From UBA11222 sp049323435 (GTDB taxonomy: Bacteria > Pseudomonadota > Alphaproteobacteria > UBA11222), in assembly GCA_049323435.1 (NCBI GenBank), contig JBMOMX010000008.1:62001-126000 (forward strand): DNA of 64,000 bases, given 5' to 3'. Every line of letters begins with the position of its first letter. The stretch's first letter is position 1. The position numbers and the translations under genes are program-made. The notes beneath the pieces are model-generated. The model was not told where the DNA came from and did not search any database. It saw only the letters and a list, made by a program, of their open reading frames with translations. Below, piece after piece: positions 51,122-60,023 of the stretch.

Positions 51122-52957
51122 TCAATCCAGCTCAAACGCATCCTTGTAATCCAGCTTCAGGGCCGGATCCTGATCGCCCTTGCGCAGCACGCAATTGCCC
51201 GCCGCCAGCAGATCAATCTCGGAACCCATCATGCAGCGGAACGCATCTTCGGGCGTGCAGACAATCGGCTCGCCCCGCACATTGAAGCTGGTATTCACCA
51301 CTACCGGACAGCCGGTCAGCGCATGAAACCGTGAAATCAGCGCGTGATACAAGGGATTTGTTTGCGCATGCACGGTCTGGATGCGCGCCGAATAATCCAC
51401 ATGCGTGACGGCTGGAATGCTGGAGCGTGGAACATTCAACTTGTCAATTCCGAACAATTGTTCTTCCGCCGCCGTCATTTTCCGGCGCAGGCCTGTAACC
51501 ACATCGGCGACCAGCAGCATATAGGGGGAATCGCTGTCCAGTTCGAAATATTCCGCAACATGCTCACGCAGCACCGAGGGCGCAAAGGGGCGGAAACTTT
51601 CGCGGTATTTGACTTTCAGGTTCAGAGTTTTCTGCATTGCAGGCGAGCGCGCATCGCCCAGAATGGAACGCCCGCCAAGAGCGCGCGGGCCAAATTCCAT
51701 GCGTCCCTGAAACCAGCCAACGGCATCGCCATCGGCCAGCGCCTGCGCCGTGGCGTCCAGCATCGCGTCCTGGGACATGACCTCAAATTTTGCGCCCGCG
51801 GCGCGCAAACGCCGCTCAATATCCTCCTGGGCATAAGCGGGCCCCAGATAACTGCCCGACATGCGGTCACCGGAAACGGATGGCGTGCGCGGTTGATCCT
51901 TAAACAGATGATAAGCGGCCAGCGCCGCGCCCAGCGCGCCGCCCGCATCGCCTGCAGCTGGCTGTATCCAGATATTTTCAAATGCGCCGTCACGCAGAAT
52001 TTTACCATTGGCGACGCAGTTCAGCGCCACGCCGCCCGCCATGCACAGATTTTTCAGACCGGTTTCTTTGGCCAGCGCGCGTGTGAGGCGCAACACCACT
52101 TCCTCAACCACGGCCTGGATCGAGGCCGCCATATCCATATGAAACTGGGTCAGCTTCTGTTCCGGCGTGCGCACCGGCTGCCCGAACAGATCGGAAAATT
52201 TCTGATTGGTCATGGTCAGGCCGGTGCAATAATCAAAATAGGACTGATCAAGCCGGAACGAGCCGTCGGCCTTCAAATCCATCAGATGATCGAAAAATTT
52301 CTGCGCGTAACGCGGCGTTCCGTAGGGCGCAAGCCCCATCACTTTATATTCGCCGGAATTTACCTTGAAGCCGGTATAGTAAGTGGCGGCGGAATAAAGC
52401 AGGCCCAGCGAATGCGGAAAATGCATTTCCTTGAAAATTTCCAGCCTGTTGCCGCGCCCGATGGCGGCGGTGCATGACGCCCATTCGCCAACGCCATCCA
52501 GCGTCAGCACCACCGCCTCATCAAATGGCGATGGAAAATAGGCGCTGGCGGCGTGGCTGAGATGATGCTCGCTGAACAGCAGCCGGGTTTCCCAGTCAAA
52601 TTTTTCGTCATATTTTCTGAATTCCTGCCGCAGCAGATCTTTCTGAAACAGTTTTTCACGCATCCATAACGGCATGGCCATGCGGAACGATTTAAATCCG
52701 CGCGGCGCAAACGCCAGATAGGTTTCCAGCAGCCGCTCGAACTTCAAGAACGGCTTGTCGTAAAAGGTAACGAAGTCCACATCTGCAAGGCCGATCCCGG
52801 CCTCTGACAGGCAATATTCCACCGCATTGGCGGGGAAACGCGCATCATGTTTTTTGCGCGTAAAGCGTTCTTCCTGCGCGGCTGCAACGATGCGGCCGCC
52901 CTCCACCAGGGCGGCCGCACTGTCATGATAATAGGCCGATATGCCAAGAATGCGCAT
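51122..52957 (-). CDS. Carbamoyltransferase (NodU/CmcH/TobZ family)
   Basis: 611-aa O-carbamoyltransferase using carbamoyl phosphate and ATP. The N-terminal Kae1/ASKHA-like domain has ISAYYHDSAAALV near 6-18 and the metal-binding FSEHHLSHAASAY with His131, His132 and His135; GVALNCVANGKI and the TobZ-like C-terminal domain (from about 375, EFGPRALGGRSILGDAR near 420) follow. It is third in a minus-strand set after SxtJ and DUF5989 genes. Relatives modify sugars, Nod factors and antibiotics; no glycan or antibiotic cluster surrounds it, so the substrate is unknown. Confidence 0.92.
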   Translation of the reverse strand: MRILGISAYYHDSAAALVEGGRIVAAAQEERFTRKKHDARFPANAVEYCLSEAGIGLADVDFVTFYDKPFLKFERLLETYLAFAPRGFKSFRMAMPLWMREKLFQKDLLRQEFRKYDEKFDWETRLLFSEHHLSHAASAYFPSPFDEAVVLTLDGVGEWASCTAAIGRGNRLEIFKEMHFPHSLGLLYSAATYYTGFKVNSGEYKVMGLAPYGTPRYAQKFFDHLMDLKADGSFRLDQSYFDYCTGLTMTNQKFSDLFGQPVRTPEQKLTQFHMDMAASIQAVVEEVVLRLTRALAKETGLKNLCMAGGVALNCVANGKILRDGAFENIWIQPAAGDAGGALGAALAAYHLFKDQPRTPSVSGDRMSGSYLGPAYAQEDIERRLRAAGAKFEVMSQDAMLDATAQALADGDAVGWFQGRMEFGPRALGGRSILGDARSPAMQKTLNLKVKYRESFRPFAPSVLREHVAEYFELDSDSPYMLLVADVVTGLRRKMTAAEEQLFGIDKLNVPRSSIPAVTHVDYSARIQTVHAQTNPLYHALISRFHALTGCPVVVNTSFNVRGEPIVCTPEDAFRCMMGSEIDLLAAGNCVLRKGDQDPALKLDYKDAFELD

Positions 52958-52966
52958 CTGACGGGA

Positions 52967-53116
52967 TCAAAACAGGGTATAGATAAAGGGCGCGATCGCA
53001 GAACCCTGGCTCAGCACAATCAGCCCGCCTAACAGAACCATCATCAGCATGACCGGCGCAAGCCAGTATTTTTTTCTAACCCGCAGAAACATCCAGAACT
53101 CTTTTACGAACGACAT
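52967..53116 (-). CDS. DUF5989 one-helix membrane protein
   Basis: 49-aa protein. The sequence begins MSFVKEFWMFLRVRKKYW, an amphipathic basic helix, continues into a membrane helix (APVMLMMVLLGGLIVLSQ) and ends GSAIAPFIYTLF. This is the DUF5989 pattern, a micro-protein that accompanies carbamoyltransferases. ATG 53116 has AAGGAG just upstream, 11 bp after the SxtJ gene, and the stop lies 9 bp before the carbamoyltransferase start, so all three are one transcription unit. Role unknown; perhaps a membrane tether for the enzyme. Confidence 0.88.
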   Translation of the reverse strand: MSFVKEFWMFLRVRKKYWLAPVMLMMVLLGGLIVLSQGSAIAPFIYTLF

Positions 53117-53127
53117 CGCGTCACTCC

Positions 53128-53547
53128 TTAGAACTGATTTTTTAACGAGGCCGGCGGCGGCCCGGGCGGATCACGCGGGATCCAGTAGCTTTGGGCGGCG
53201 CTGTCGAATTTCAGATTTAGCGGACGCGCGCCGAACAGCCGCATCAGCCAGCCAATCGGTGTGATCGTCACAAAGAACAGCAGGCCCAGAATGACCGGGC
53301 TGACAATGGTGTGCAGCAATATTCCGAATTTGAACCAGAGCCGGTTCAGCGGCGCCAGCAGACGGGGCGCAACGAGCGCCACGATCAAAAACGACGCCGA
53401 TATGCCAAGCCAGTAAATCAGCCAGCTGCTGGCGCCCCACCAGGCCAATCCGGAAAGCAGGGCAAAAAATCCGGCAAAGACAAACCCGAACATACGTTCG
53501 GACCCCATCTGCACATCATGCTTGGCCTCAATATTTTCATGTGTCAT
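53128..53547 (-). CDS. SxtJ-family membrane protein
   Basis: 139-aa membrane protein with three hydrophobic segments at about 19-38, 42-64 and 75-101 and a Pro-rich C-terminus (IPRDPPGPPPASL). The layout and the LLFFVTITPIGWLMRLFG segment match the SxtJ family, named for the saxitoxin cluster but found in many bacteria beside a carbamoyltransferase and DUF5989. No saxitoxin genes are here. First gene of the trio; the phosphatase gene upstream lies 53 bp away in the same direction. Confidence 0.86.
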   Translation of the reverse strand: MTHENIEAKHDVQMGSERMFGFVFAGFFALLSGLAWWGASSWLIYWLGISASFLIVALVAPRLLAPLNRLWFKFGILLHTIVSPVILGLLFFVTITPIGWLMRLFGARPLNLKFDSAAQSYWIPRDPPGPPPASLKNQF

Positions 53548-53600
53548 TCAGAACTTGTTCCAATTACCGGCACGGGGCGCCAATGGTCCGAGACCCTTTG

Positions 53601-54407
53601 TCATGGAATTGGCACTGCCTGCAGGTTTGGCTGCCCCGTCTGCAACAGCCAGCGTCCTTTGGCCTCCAGTACGAGGCAGGTGAGTATGCCTGTGGCGTGC
53701 GCACCAGTGTCAATCCCGATTCGATTTGGTTTTATTTCGATGCTGTTACAGATCGTATGGCCATGCACGATAACCGCGCCAAAGTCATCCTTATGGCTCA
53801 GGAATGGTTCGCGAATCCAGATCAAATCCTTGCTGTCCTGCGCCTCAAGCGGCGTCCCTGGCCGCACCCCTGCATGGGTGAAGAAATATCCCCCGGCCAG
53901 GTGGCAGAATTGCAGGCCCTGCAAAAATGTCTTTTCCTCCTGCGTCATGGCATCGGACAATAGGTACGCAGCCTGCTGCAATTTCGCGGGCTGGCTGAAC
54001 TCCGATGGCGGCGTAATGCCATATTCGCGCAGCACCGCATCCCCGCCCCAGCGCAGCCAATCAGCGCCTTCTGCCGGATTTTGCAGAAATTGCAGGGCCA
54101 GCGCCTCGTGATTGCCGCGCAGATGCAGCTTTGTCATTCCCGGAAGATTGTCCCCCATCGCCAGCGCCAGCACGCCGCGGCTGTCCGGGCCGCGATCAAT
54201 ATAGTCCCCCAGATAAATCACCCGGTTGCGCGCCCATCCGCGCGCCGCGGCATCCTCAAGGATCATTTCATGCAGGCGTTGCAGCAGGTCAGACCTGCCA
54301 TGTATATCGCCGATGGCATAAATCCGCTCGCCCGCCGGCGCCGTCACAATGGCGCGCCGGCGTTTCCGGACCAGCAGGTCTTTCATTAGGGAAAAATTAA
54401 ACGCCAT
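53601..54407 (-). CDS. PPP-family serine/threonine phosphatase-like protein
   Basis: 268-aa metallophosphatase of the PrpA/ApaH/PP1 type. The three signature blocks are IYAIGDIHGRSDLL near 29-42, YLGDYIDRGPDSRGV near 65-79 and LRGNHEALAL near 95-104; later metal and phosphate ligands are FFTHAGVRPG and VIVHGHTICN near 215. It may dephosphorylate proteins or cleave dinucleoside polyphosphates. It lies directly upstream of the SxtJ trio in the same direction and may be cotranscribed. Start ATG 54407; ATG 54386 is possible. Confidence 0.9.
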   Translation of the reverse strand: MAFNFSLMKDLLVRKRRRAIVTAPAGERIYAIGDIHGRSDLLQRLHEMILEDAAARGWARNRVIYLGDYIDRGPDSRGVLALAMGDNLPGMTKLHLRGNHEALALQFLQNPAEGADWLRWGGDAVLREYGITPPSEFSQPAKLQQAAYLLSDAMTQEEKTFLQGLQFCHLAGGYFFTHAGVRPGTPLEAQDSKDLIWIREPFLSHKDDFGAVIVHGHTICNSIEIKPNRIGIDTGAHATGILTCLVLEAKGRWLLQTGQPNLQAVPIP

Positions 54408-54516
54408 AGCGCCATTCTATACACTTTCCAGCCATTTATGTCATTGCTGAGCTTAATAATTCGGCAACCCTGTTCTGCAATACTGTATTAACGTCTGTGA
54501 ATTTGAGTGGAATGAA

Positions 54517-55785
54517 ATGGCAAATGCGGCATTTCCGGCGCCTGTTTCTGGCGTCCCGAACGCTGGCGCCCCGCATGCGGGAAGTCAGGAAGCGGCATTG
54601 CTGGATTATGCAGCCCGGCTGGCCAATCACAAACAGGGCCGGCGCGCCATTCATGTGCGCCTGTCCCGCCTGTCGCCCGCAAACCGCCTTGAGCATCATA
54701 TACGCATCGTGATGAACACGTTTGAGCCGCTAATGCGCCGGTTCAACGGGCAACTGTTCCGGCTTTGGAACAATGATATTGTCGCCGGTGTCAAGGATGC
54801 GCGGATTTCGGATATTGAAGATTATGCCGTCAAGCTGCGCTTTTTATTTTCTGAAGACCCCGCTTTGCTGCTGGAGGAAGCCAGCAATGAGCCCTTCTGT
54901 ATCTGGTATGATATGGAGTTGGATCATCCCGCCTTTCTGAATCTGGCGCAGGCGTTCGAAACAGAGGCGGCGCAACACCGCCAGCGCCTGAATATGTCGA
55001 TTAAAGCGCATGAGGACAAGTCAAAACACCCGCAGCCTCCGGTGTCCGCAGGCGCAAACAGGCTGACGCCGCTATTGCTGGACCGTTTCGAAACGGCACT
55101 GCGTAATGCCGATCTGAGCCTGATGATTGAGCGGCAGAATATTTTTACACTTGCCGGAAACGCCCCGCCCAAGCCTGTCATGTGTGAACATTTTGTATCC
55201 ATCCGCGCCCTGCAGGACAGGCTTCTGCCCGGCATCGACTGTATGGGTGACCGCTGGCTGTTCCAGCATCTCAGCCAAAGCCTGGATATCCGCATGCTGG
55301 CCGCATTGCCGGAGATCACGAAAACCGTCACTGTGCCGATTTCCATTAATCTCAATGTCAGCACCATCCTGTCGCCTGAGTTTCTGAAATTCGACGCAGC
55401 CATGCGCCGCATCACCCAGGCGGCCATTATCCTGGAACTGCAAAGCATAGATTTGTTCGCTGATATGGGGGCCTTTATTTTCGCCCGGGATTTCGCGCAT
55501 GAACGCGGCTATGGCATTGCGCTGGACGGGTTGAATCCGCTGACTTTTCCGTTCATGGACCGCGCCAAACTCAAGCTGGATTTTGAAAAGATCATCTGGA
55601 ACCCTGAAACCTGCAATGCGCATAATCCAGAACGCAGCGCCGCCTTTGTGGAGGCGGTCAATCAGGCGGGCGCCGCGCGCATCATTCTGTGCCGGTGCGA
55701 TACGCAGGACGCGATAGCGTTTGGCCAGGCGCTGGGGATCAAACTGTTCCAGGGCCGCCATCTGGACCAGCTTGCATCCGGCTGA
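54517..55785 (+). CDS. Degenerate EAL-domain protein
   Basis: 422-aa protein. Residues 1-200 are helical and unassigned; about 205-418 follow the EAL phosphodiesterase fold. Compared with active enzymes the first motif reads CEHFVSI in place of EALLR, the strand ISINLNVSTIL keeps the Asn, ELQS replaces ELTE, IALDGLNPL replaces the DDFGTG loop, and the late Glu motif is absent (ILCRCDTQDA). LKLDFEKI and LFQGRHLDQL remain. It should not cleave cyclic di-GMP; it may bind a ligand or partner. Start ATG 54517. Divergent from the phosphatase gene. Confidence 0.78.
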   Translation: MANAAFPAPVSGVPNAGAPHAGSQEAALLDYAARLANHKQGRRAIHVRLSRLSPANRLEHHIRIVMNTFEPLMRRFNGQLFRLWNNDIVAGVKDARISDIEDYAVKLRFLFSEDPALLLEEASNEPFCIWYDMELDHPAFLNLAQAFETEAAQHRQRLNMSIKAHEDKSKHPQPPVSAGANRLTPLLLDRFETALRNADLSLMIERQNIFTLAGNAPPKPVMCEHFVSIRALQDRLLPGIDCMGDRWLFQHLSQSLDIRMLAALPEITKTVTVPISINLNVSTILSPEFLKFDAAMRRITQAAIILELQSIDLFADMGAFIFARDFAHERGYGIALDGLNPLTFPFMDRAKLKLDFEKIIWNPETCNAHNPERSAAFVEAVNQAGAARIILCRCDTQDAIAFGQALGIKLFQGRHLDQLASG

Positions 55786-55846
55786 TAAGGGGTGACGGCG
55801 CATAATCGCGTCTTGCGCCGGATGAAATCTCTGCGATGATGGGCCG

Positions 55847-56620
55847 ATGACAGTTTCTGATTCCGATAATGCTGTGCGTGTGCGCGGACTGAGCAAACGC
55901 TATGGCGAAGTGCTGGCGGTTGACGGCATTGATTTTGACGTGGCCAAAGGCACTATTACCGCTTTGCTGGGCGGCAATGGGGCGGGGAAAACCACCACTA
56001 TCGCCATGATCCTTGGCCTCGTGGAACCCAGCGGGGGATCCATTGAGGTGCTGGGCTGCCAGCTGCCGCAGGATTATCACCGCGTTCTGCCCCGGATGAA
56101 TTTCGAAAGCCCCTATGTGGATTTGCCGCACCGCCTGACGGTTGCGCAAAATCTGAATGTGTTCGCCATGCTGTATGGTGTTATGGACCGGGCGGGGAGG
56201 ATTGCGGAGCTTGCCGCCGATCTGGAACTTTCCGAATTCCTGCATCGGCCCACAGGGCAATTATCGGCCGGACAGAAAACCCGCGTGTCGCTTGCGAAAT
56301 CGCTGATCAATGCGCCGGAACTATTACTCCTGGATGAGCCGACGGCTTCGCTCGATCCAGATACCGCCGACTGGGTGCGCGGCTATCTGGAAAATTACTG
56401 CGCCACGCGCGGGGCCACGATCCTGCTGGCATCGCACAATATGGCCGAGGTGGAACGGATGTGCGACGTGGTGTTGATGATGCGCACGGGGCGTATTGTG
56501 GATTCAGGCGCGCCAGACGCGCTGATCGCGCGCTATGGGCGCATGAACATGGAAGAAGTTTTCCTGGATATTGCGCGCGGCACCGGAAAAGGCGCCGAAC
56601 TGGCGCAGATTTCCAGATAG
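55847..56620 (+). CDS. ABC transporter ATPase (ABC-2/DRA type)
   Basis: 257-aa ATPase of an ABC exporter. Walker A is LLGGNGAGKTTTI near 39-51, the signature LSAGQKTRVSLAKSL near 139-153 and Walker B with LLLLDEPTASLDPD near 159-172, then ASHNMAEVERMCDVV with the switch His. The C-terminal part is short. In such systems a permease gene normally follows, but the next gene is on the opposite strand 10 bp away and encodes an oxidoreductase subunit, so this ATPase has no partner here. Start ATG 55847 lies 61 bp after the EAL-like gene. Confidence 0.92.
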   Translation: MTVSDSDNAVRVRGLSKRYGEVLAVDGIDFDVAKGTITALLGGNGAGKTTTIAMILGLVEPSGGSIEVLGCQLPQDYHRVLPRMNFESPYVDLPHRLTVAQNLNVFAMLYGVMDRAGRIAELAADLELSEFLHRPTGQLSAGQKTRVSLAKSLINAPELLLLDEPTASLDPDTADWVRGYLENYCATRGATILLASHNMAEVERMCDVVLMMRTGRIVDSGAPDALIARYGRMNMEEVFLDIARGTGKGAELAQISR

Positions 56621-56630
56621 ATGTTACGCC

Positions 56631-57644
56631 CTACGCAACCGTCCAGGTATTGCCCGACCGCAGCAGCTTGTTGATATCAGGCTTCGGGTTCTTGGCCTTG
56701 GCCTGATCCATCTGCGCATGCGCCGACACCTCATAGCTTTCCGCGGGGTCGCAGTAAATCACACCCAGCGCCACCGGGAACGGCGCTTCCATGCCGGCGA
56801 TAATTCCGGCCAGCGCACGGTTCTTTTCGTCATGCACCAGAATGTCATCCACTGTGACGCCATTTTCGCCGATCACGACCATTTCCAAAGTCAGGTTTTT
56901 CGGATTGAGGCGAACACCGCGATTCTTGTCCTTGCCGAACAGCAGCGGCTTGCCATGTTCGACCAGAATTTGCGCTTCGGCGGCGACTTTTTTATCGGTG
57001 ATATGGGCAAACACATCATCATTATAGACAATGCAGTTTTGCAGAATTTCCACAAAGGATGCGCCCTTATGTGCATGGGCGCGTTTCAGCAGCGTGCTTA
57101 GATTGGCCTGCTGCACATCAATGGCGCGGCCGACAAAACGCGCACCCGCGCCCAGCGCAAAGCGCAGGCCATTGGCGGGACGGTCCACCGAGCCCTGAGG
57201 CGTGGACGGAGATTTGGTGCCGACCCGCGAGGTGGGCGAAAACTGGCCCTTGGTCAGGCCATAGATTTCATTGTTGAACATCAGATATTGCACATCGACA
57301 TTGCGCCGCAGCAGATGAAACAGATGATTGCCGCCAATGCTCAGCGAATCGCCATCGCCGCCGACCACCCAGACATTCAATTCCGGACTTGCCAGCTTGA
57401 CGCCGGTGGCTATTGCGGGGGCGCGGCCATGAATGGTGTGAAAGCCATAGGTATTGATGTAATAGGGAAAACGCGCAGCACACCCGATACCCGATACGAA
57501 CACCGTATTTTCGCGCGTTGCGCCAAGTTCCGGCAAGGTTTTATGCACCGCTTTCAGAATGGCGTAATCGCCGCAGCCGGGGCACCAGCGCACTTCCTGG
57601 TCAGTGGCGAAATCATCCGGTGTCAGTTTTGTGGGCGCGTTCAT
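56631..57644 (-). CDS. korB: 2-oxoacid:ferredoxin oxidoreductase, beta subunit
   Basis: 337-aa thiamine diphosphate-binding subunit. RWCPGCGDYAILKAV near 19-33 carries cluster-region Cys; the ThDP motif is VVGGDGDSLSIGGNHLFHLL near 93-112 and NNEIYGLTKGQFSPTS near 123-138. With the alpha subunit upstream (32-bp gap, same strand) it oxidises 2-oxoglutarate, or another 2-oxoacid, with CoA and ferredoxin to acyl-CoA and CO2. Kor rather than pyruvate use is the usual annotation for this two-gene form; the substrate is inferred. Confidence 0.94.
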   Translation of the reverse strand: MNAPTKLTPDDFATDQEVRWCPGCGDYAILKAVHKTLPELGATRENTVFVSGIGCAARFPYYINTYGFHTIHGRAPAIATGVKLASPELNVWVVGGDGDSLSIGGNHLFHLLRRNVDVQYLMFNNEIYGLTKGQFSPTSRVGTKSPSTPQGSVDRPANGLRFALGAGARFVGRAIDVQQANLSTLLKRAHAHKGASFVEILQNCIVYNDDVFAHITDKKVAAEAQILVEHGKPLLFGKDKNRGVRLNPKNLTLEMVVIGENGVTVDDILVHDEKNRALAGIIAGMEAPFPVALGVIYCDPAESYEVSAHAQMDQAKAKNPKPDINKLLRSGNTWTVA

Positions 57645-57676
57645 ATCACTGGTTCCCTGTCGATCTTATGGCGTTA

Positions 57677-59563
57677 TTATTCGGCGGCTTTGGCGGTGGC
57701 GAGGCGCGCGCGGATGGCGTCTTCCACTTCGCTGATCATCATCGGCTGGCCGGATACTTTGTTAAGACCCTCGGCCGGCACCAGATATTCCGCGCGCAGC
57801 AATGTCTTCAACTGTCCGGTGTTCATTTCCGCAACCAGCACTTTTTCATAGGAATGCAGCAGATCGCCCAGATTGCGCGGCAATGGCCAGATATAGCGCA
57901 GATGAATATGCGATACGTCATAGCCGGCGTCACGCATATTGGATACTGCGCGGTTGATCGGGCCATAGGTCGAACCCCAGCCGACAACCACCATCTTGCC
58001 GTTGGGCGCGCCCACTTCGACCTGCTGTTCGGGAATGTCATTGGCGATGCCGCGGATTTTGGCGGCACGGGTATCGGTCATGCGCTGATGGTTTTCAGGC
58101 TCATAGGAAATATTGCCGCTATTGTAATCGCGCTCGATGCCGCCGATACGGTGCGCGAGGCCCGGCGTGCCAGGCTTGGCCCAGGCGCGCGCCAGGGTTT
58201 TCGGATCGCGCACAAAGGGATGAAAGCCTTCGGGATCGGTGCGGAATTTAACCGGGAACGGTTCGTAATCCGCAATGTCCGGCACAAGCCAGGGTTCGGC
58301 CGCATTGGCGATATAGCCGTCCGACAGCAGCATCACCGGCGTCATATATTTGGTGGCGATGCGCACCGCCTCAATCGCGGTTTCAAACGCATCGCCTGGT
58401 GCGCGCACCGATAAAACCGGCATTGGCGCATCGGCATTACGTCCGAATACGGAAAGATACAGATCGGACTGTTCGGTCTTGGTGGGCAGGCCGGTTGAAG
58501 GGCCAGCGCGTTGCGTGTTGACGACAACCAGCGGCAGTTCGGTGCCGATCGCCAGGCCGATGGCTTCGGTTTTCAGTGCGATACCGGGGCCGGAGCTGGC
58601 GGTGACGCCCAGCTTGCCGGCATAGGAAGCACCGATCGCGGCGCAGGCGGCGGCAATTTCATCTTCCGCCTGAAAGGTCATCACGCCAAAGGCTTTCAGT
58701 TCGGACAGCGTATGCAACACCGATGAAGACGGCGTGATCGGATAGGATGCCAGCAGCATTTCAAGCCCGGCCAGCTGGCTTCCGGCCAGCAGGCCCCAGG
58801 ACAGCGCCTCGCTGCCCTGCACCAGGCGATAAAGGCCTTTTTCAATATTGGCCTGGCCGATGGAATAGCCAGCACTATCGCCGCTGATTTCCACGGTTTC
58901 GCCAAAGGCGTGACCGGCTTTCAGCGCGGCGATATTGGCGGCGGCCACTTCGGGCGCCTTGGCGCCGAATTTATTCTGCAACCAGTCAATCGTCGGCTGC
59001 ACATCGCGGTCATACATCCAGTATACCAGGCCCAGCGTCCACATATTCTTGCAGCGCAGCGCCTCTTTCTGCGACAGCCCCAGCGGTTTGGCCACATCCA
59101 GCGTCATTTTTGAAATATCAATTTCCAGCAACTGATAATGCGCCAGCGAACCATCGGTACGCGGATCAACCTTGTATCCGGCCTTGATGAAATTGCGTTC
59201 GTTGAAACTGCCGGTGTCCAGAATGATCAACCCGCCTTCGCGCAGATTGGACAGGCTGACCTTCAGCGCCGCGGCATTCATCGCCACCAGCACGTCGGAC
59301 TTGTCACCGGAGGTTTTGATGGCGCGCGAGCCGAAATTGATCTGAAACGCCGACACGCCAAAGGTGGTGCCGATGGGCGCGCGGATTTCCGCCGGAAAAT
59401 CCGGGAAAGTCGCCAGATCCTGTCCCGCCAGCGCGGTTGAAGATGAAAACTGGCTGCCGGTGATCTGCATGCCATCGCCGGAATCCCCGGCAAAGCGTAC
59501 CACCACCGATTCAATTTTTTTGCGGCCGCGCTGTGCAACCGGTCCGGCAACAGATCCCACCAT
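57677..59563 (-). CDS. korA: 2-oxoacid:ferredoxin oxidoreductase, fused gamma-alpha subunit
   Basis: 628-aa subunit. The N-terminal gamma domain has VRFAGDSGDGMQITGSQF near 22-39; the alpha part from about 215 has the pyrimidine-binding motif ASYPITPSSSVLHTLSELK near 264-282 and EDEIAAACAAIGASYAG, then SSGPGIALKTEAIGLAIG. The fusion and length are the standard KorA form. First gene of the korAB pair. The 209-bp gap 59564-59772 upstream probably holds the promoter; no clear boxes or other genes are seen there. Confidence 0.95.
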   Translation of the reverse strand: MVGSVAGPVAQRGRKKIESVVVRFAGDSGDGMQITGSQFSSSTALAGQDLATFPDFPAEIRAPIGTTFGVSAFQINFGSRAIKTSGDKSDVLVAMNAAALKVSLSNLREGGLIILDTGSFNERNFIKAGYKVDPRTDGSLAHYQLLEIDISKMTLDVAKPLGLSQKEALRCKNMWTLGLVYWMYDRDVQPTIDWLQNKFGAKAPEVAAANIAALKAGHAFGETVEISGDSAGYSIGQANIEKGLYRLVQGSEALSWGLLAGSQLAGLEMLLASYPITPSSSVLHTLSELKAFGVMTFQAEDEIAAACAAIGASYAGKLGVTASSGPGIALKTEAIGLAIGTELPLVVVNTQRAGPSTGLPTKTEQSDLYLSVFGRNADAPMPVLSVRAPGDAFETAIEAVRIATKYMTPVMLLSDGYIANAAEPWLVPDIADYEPFPVKFRTDPEGFHPFVRDPKTLARAWAKPGTPGLAHRIGGIERDYNSGNISYEPENHQRMTDTRAAKIRGIANDIPEQQVEVGAPNGKMVVVGWGSTYGPINRAVSNMRDAGYDVSHIHLRYIWPLPRNLGDLLHSYEKVLVAEMNTGQLKTLLRAEYLVPAEGLNKVSGQPMMISEVEDAIRARLATAKAAE

Positions 59564-59772
59564 GTGACTATTGATCCTGCAAATTAAAGGCGCACTTTGT
59601 CACCCGGCCGGGCCGGACGCATTGCTGCCTGTTCTTCCTCTCCGGGGCTGGCTTCAGTCTTCTGAAACATGGCCCGCCCATTTCTTATGCCCAGATTATA
59701 GGCGATTCAACAGATTGTTTAAAACGCTAATCGGCTTCTGGATAAATTAATCAGCCACTACTTATACGTGTA

Positions 59773-59991
59773 TTAGGGCCGCATGAACATATGATCGGCA
59801 TCGGGGTCAAGATTCTCGATATGGAAGCTTAATTCGCTGGCAATATCCTCCAGGCTGCGCCCGGCCCGGTATACTTCCAGCACCCGTTCGAGCATGGCGC
59901 GGGCGATGGTGTCGGCTGGAATTCGGGCTTCTTTGCCCGCTTCCAATGCGGCGTTCATATGGCTACGGCTGATTTCAAAGGCGCTGCTCAT
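59773..59991 (-). CDS. Small conserved alphaproteobacterial protein
   Basis: 72-aa soluble, mainly helical protein. The C-terminal DPDADHMFMRP and the central ARIPADTIARAMLERVLEVY look strongly conserved in kind with short alphaproteobacterial hypotheticals that I recall, but no function is known. It lies 32 bp after the HAD phosphatase gene in the same direction and may be the last gene of that unit. Start ATG 59991; methionine 12 is an alternative. Confidence 0.75.
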   Translation of the reverse strand: MSSAFEISRSHMNAALEAGKEARIPADTIARAMLERVLEVYRAGRSLEDIASELSFHIENLDPDADHMFMRP

Positions 59992-60023
59992 GGCTTGCTC
60001 CGGTGTTCAAAGTTCTTTTGTGT

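Noticed and set aside
53128..53547. Part of a saxitoxin-like biosynthetic cluster
   Set aside because: Only the SxtJ-like membrane protein and the carbamoyltransferase are shared; no polyketide, amidinotransferase or oxygenase genes are present.
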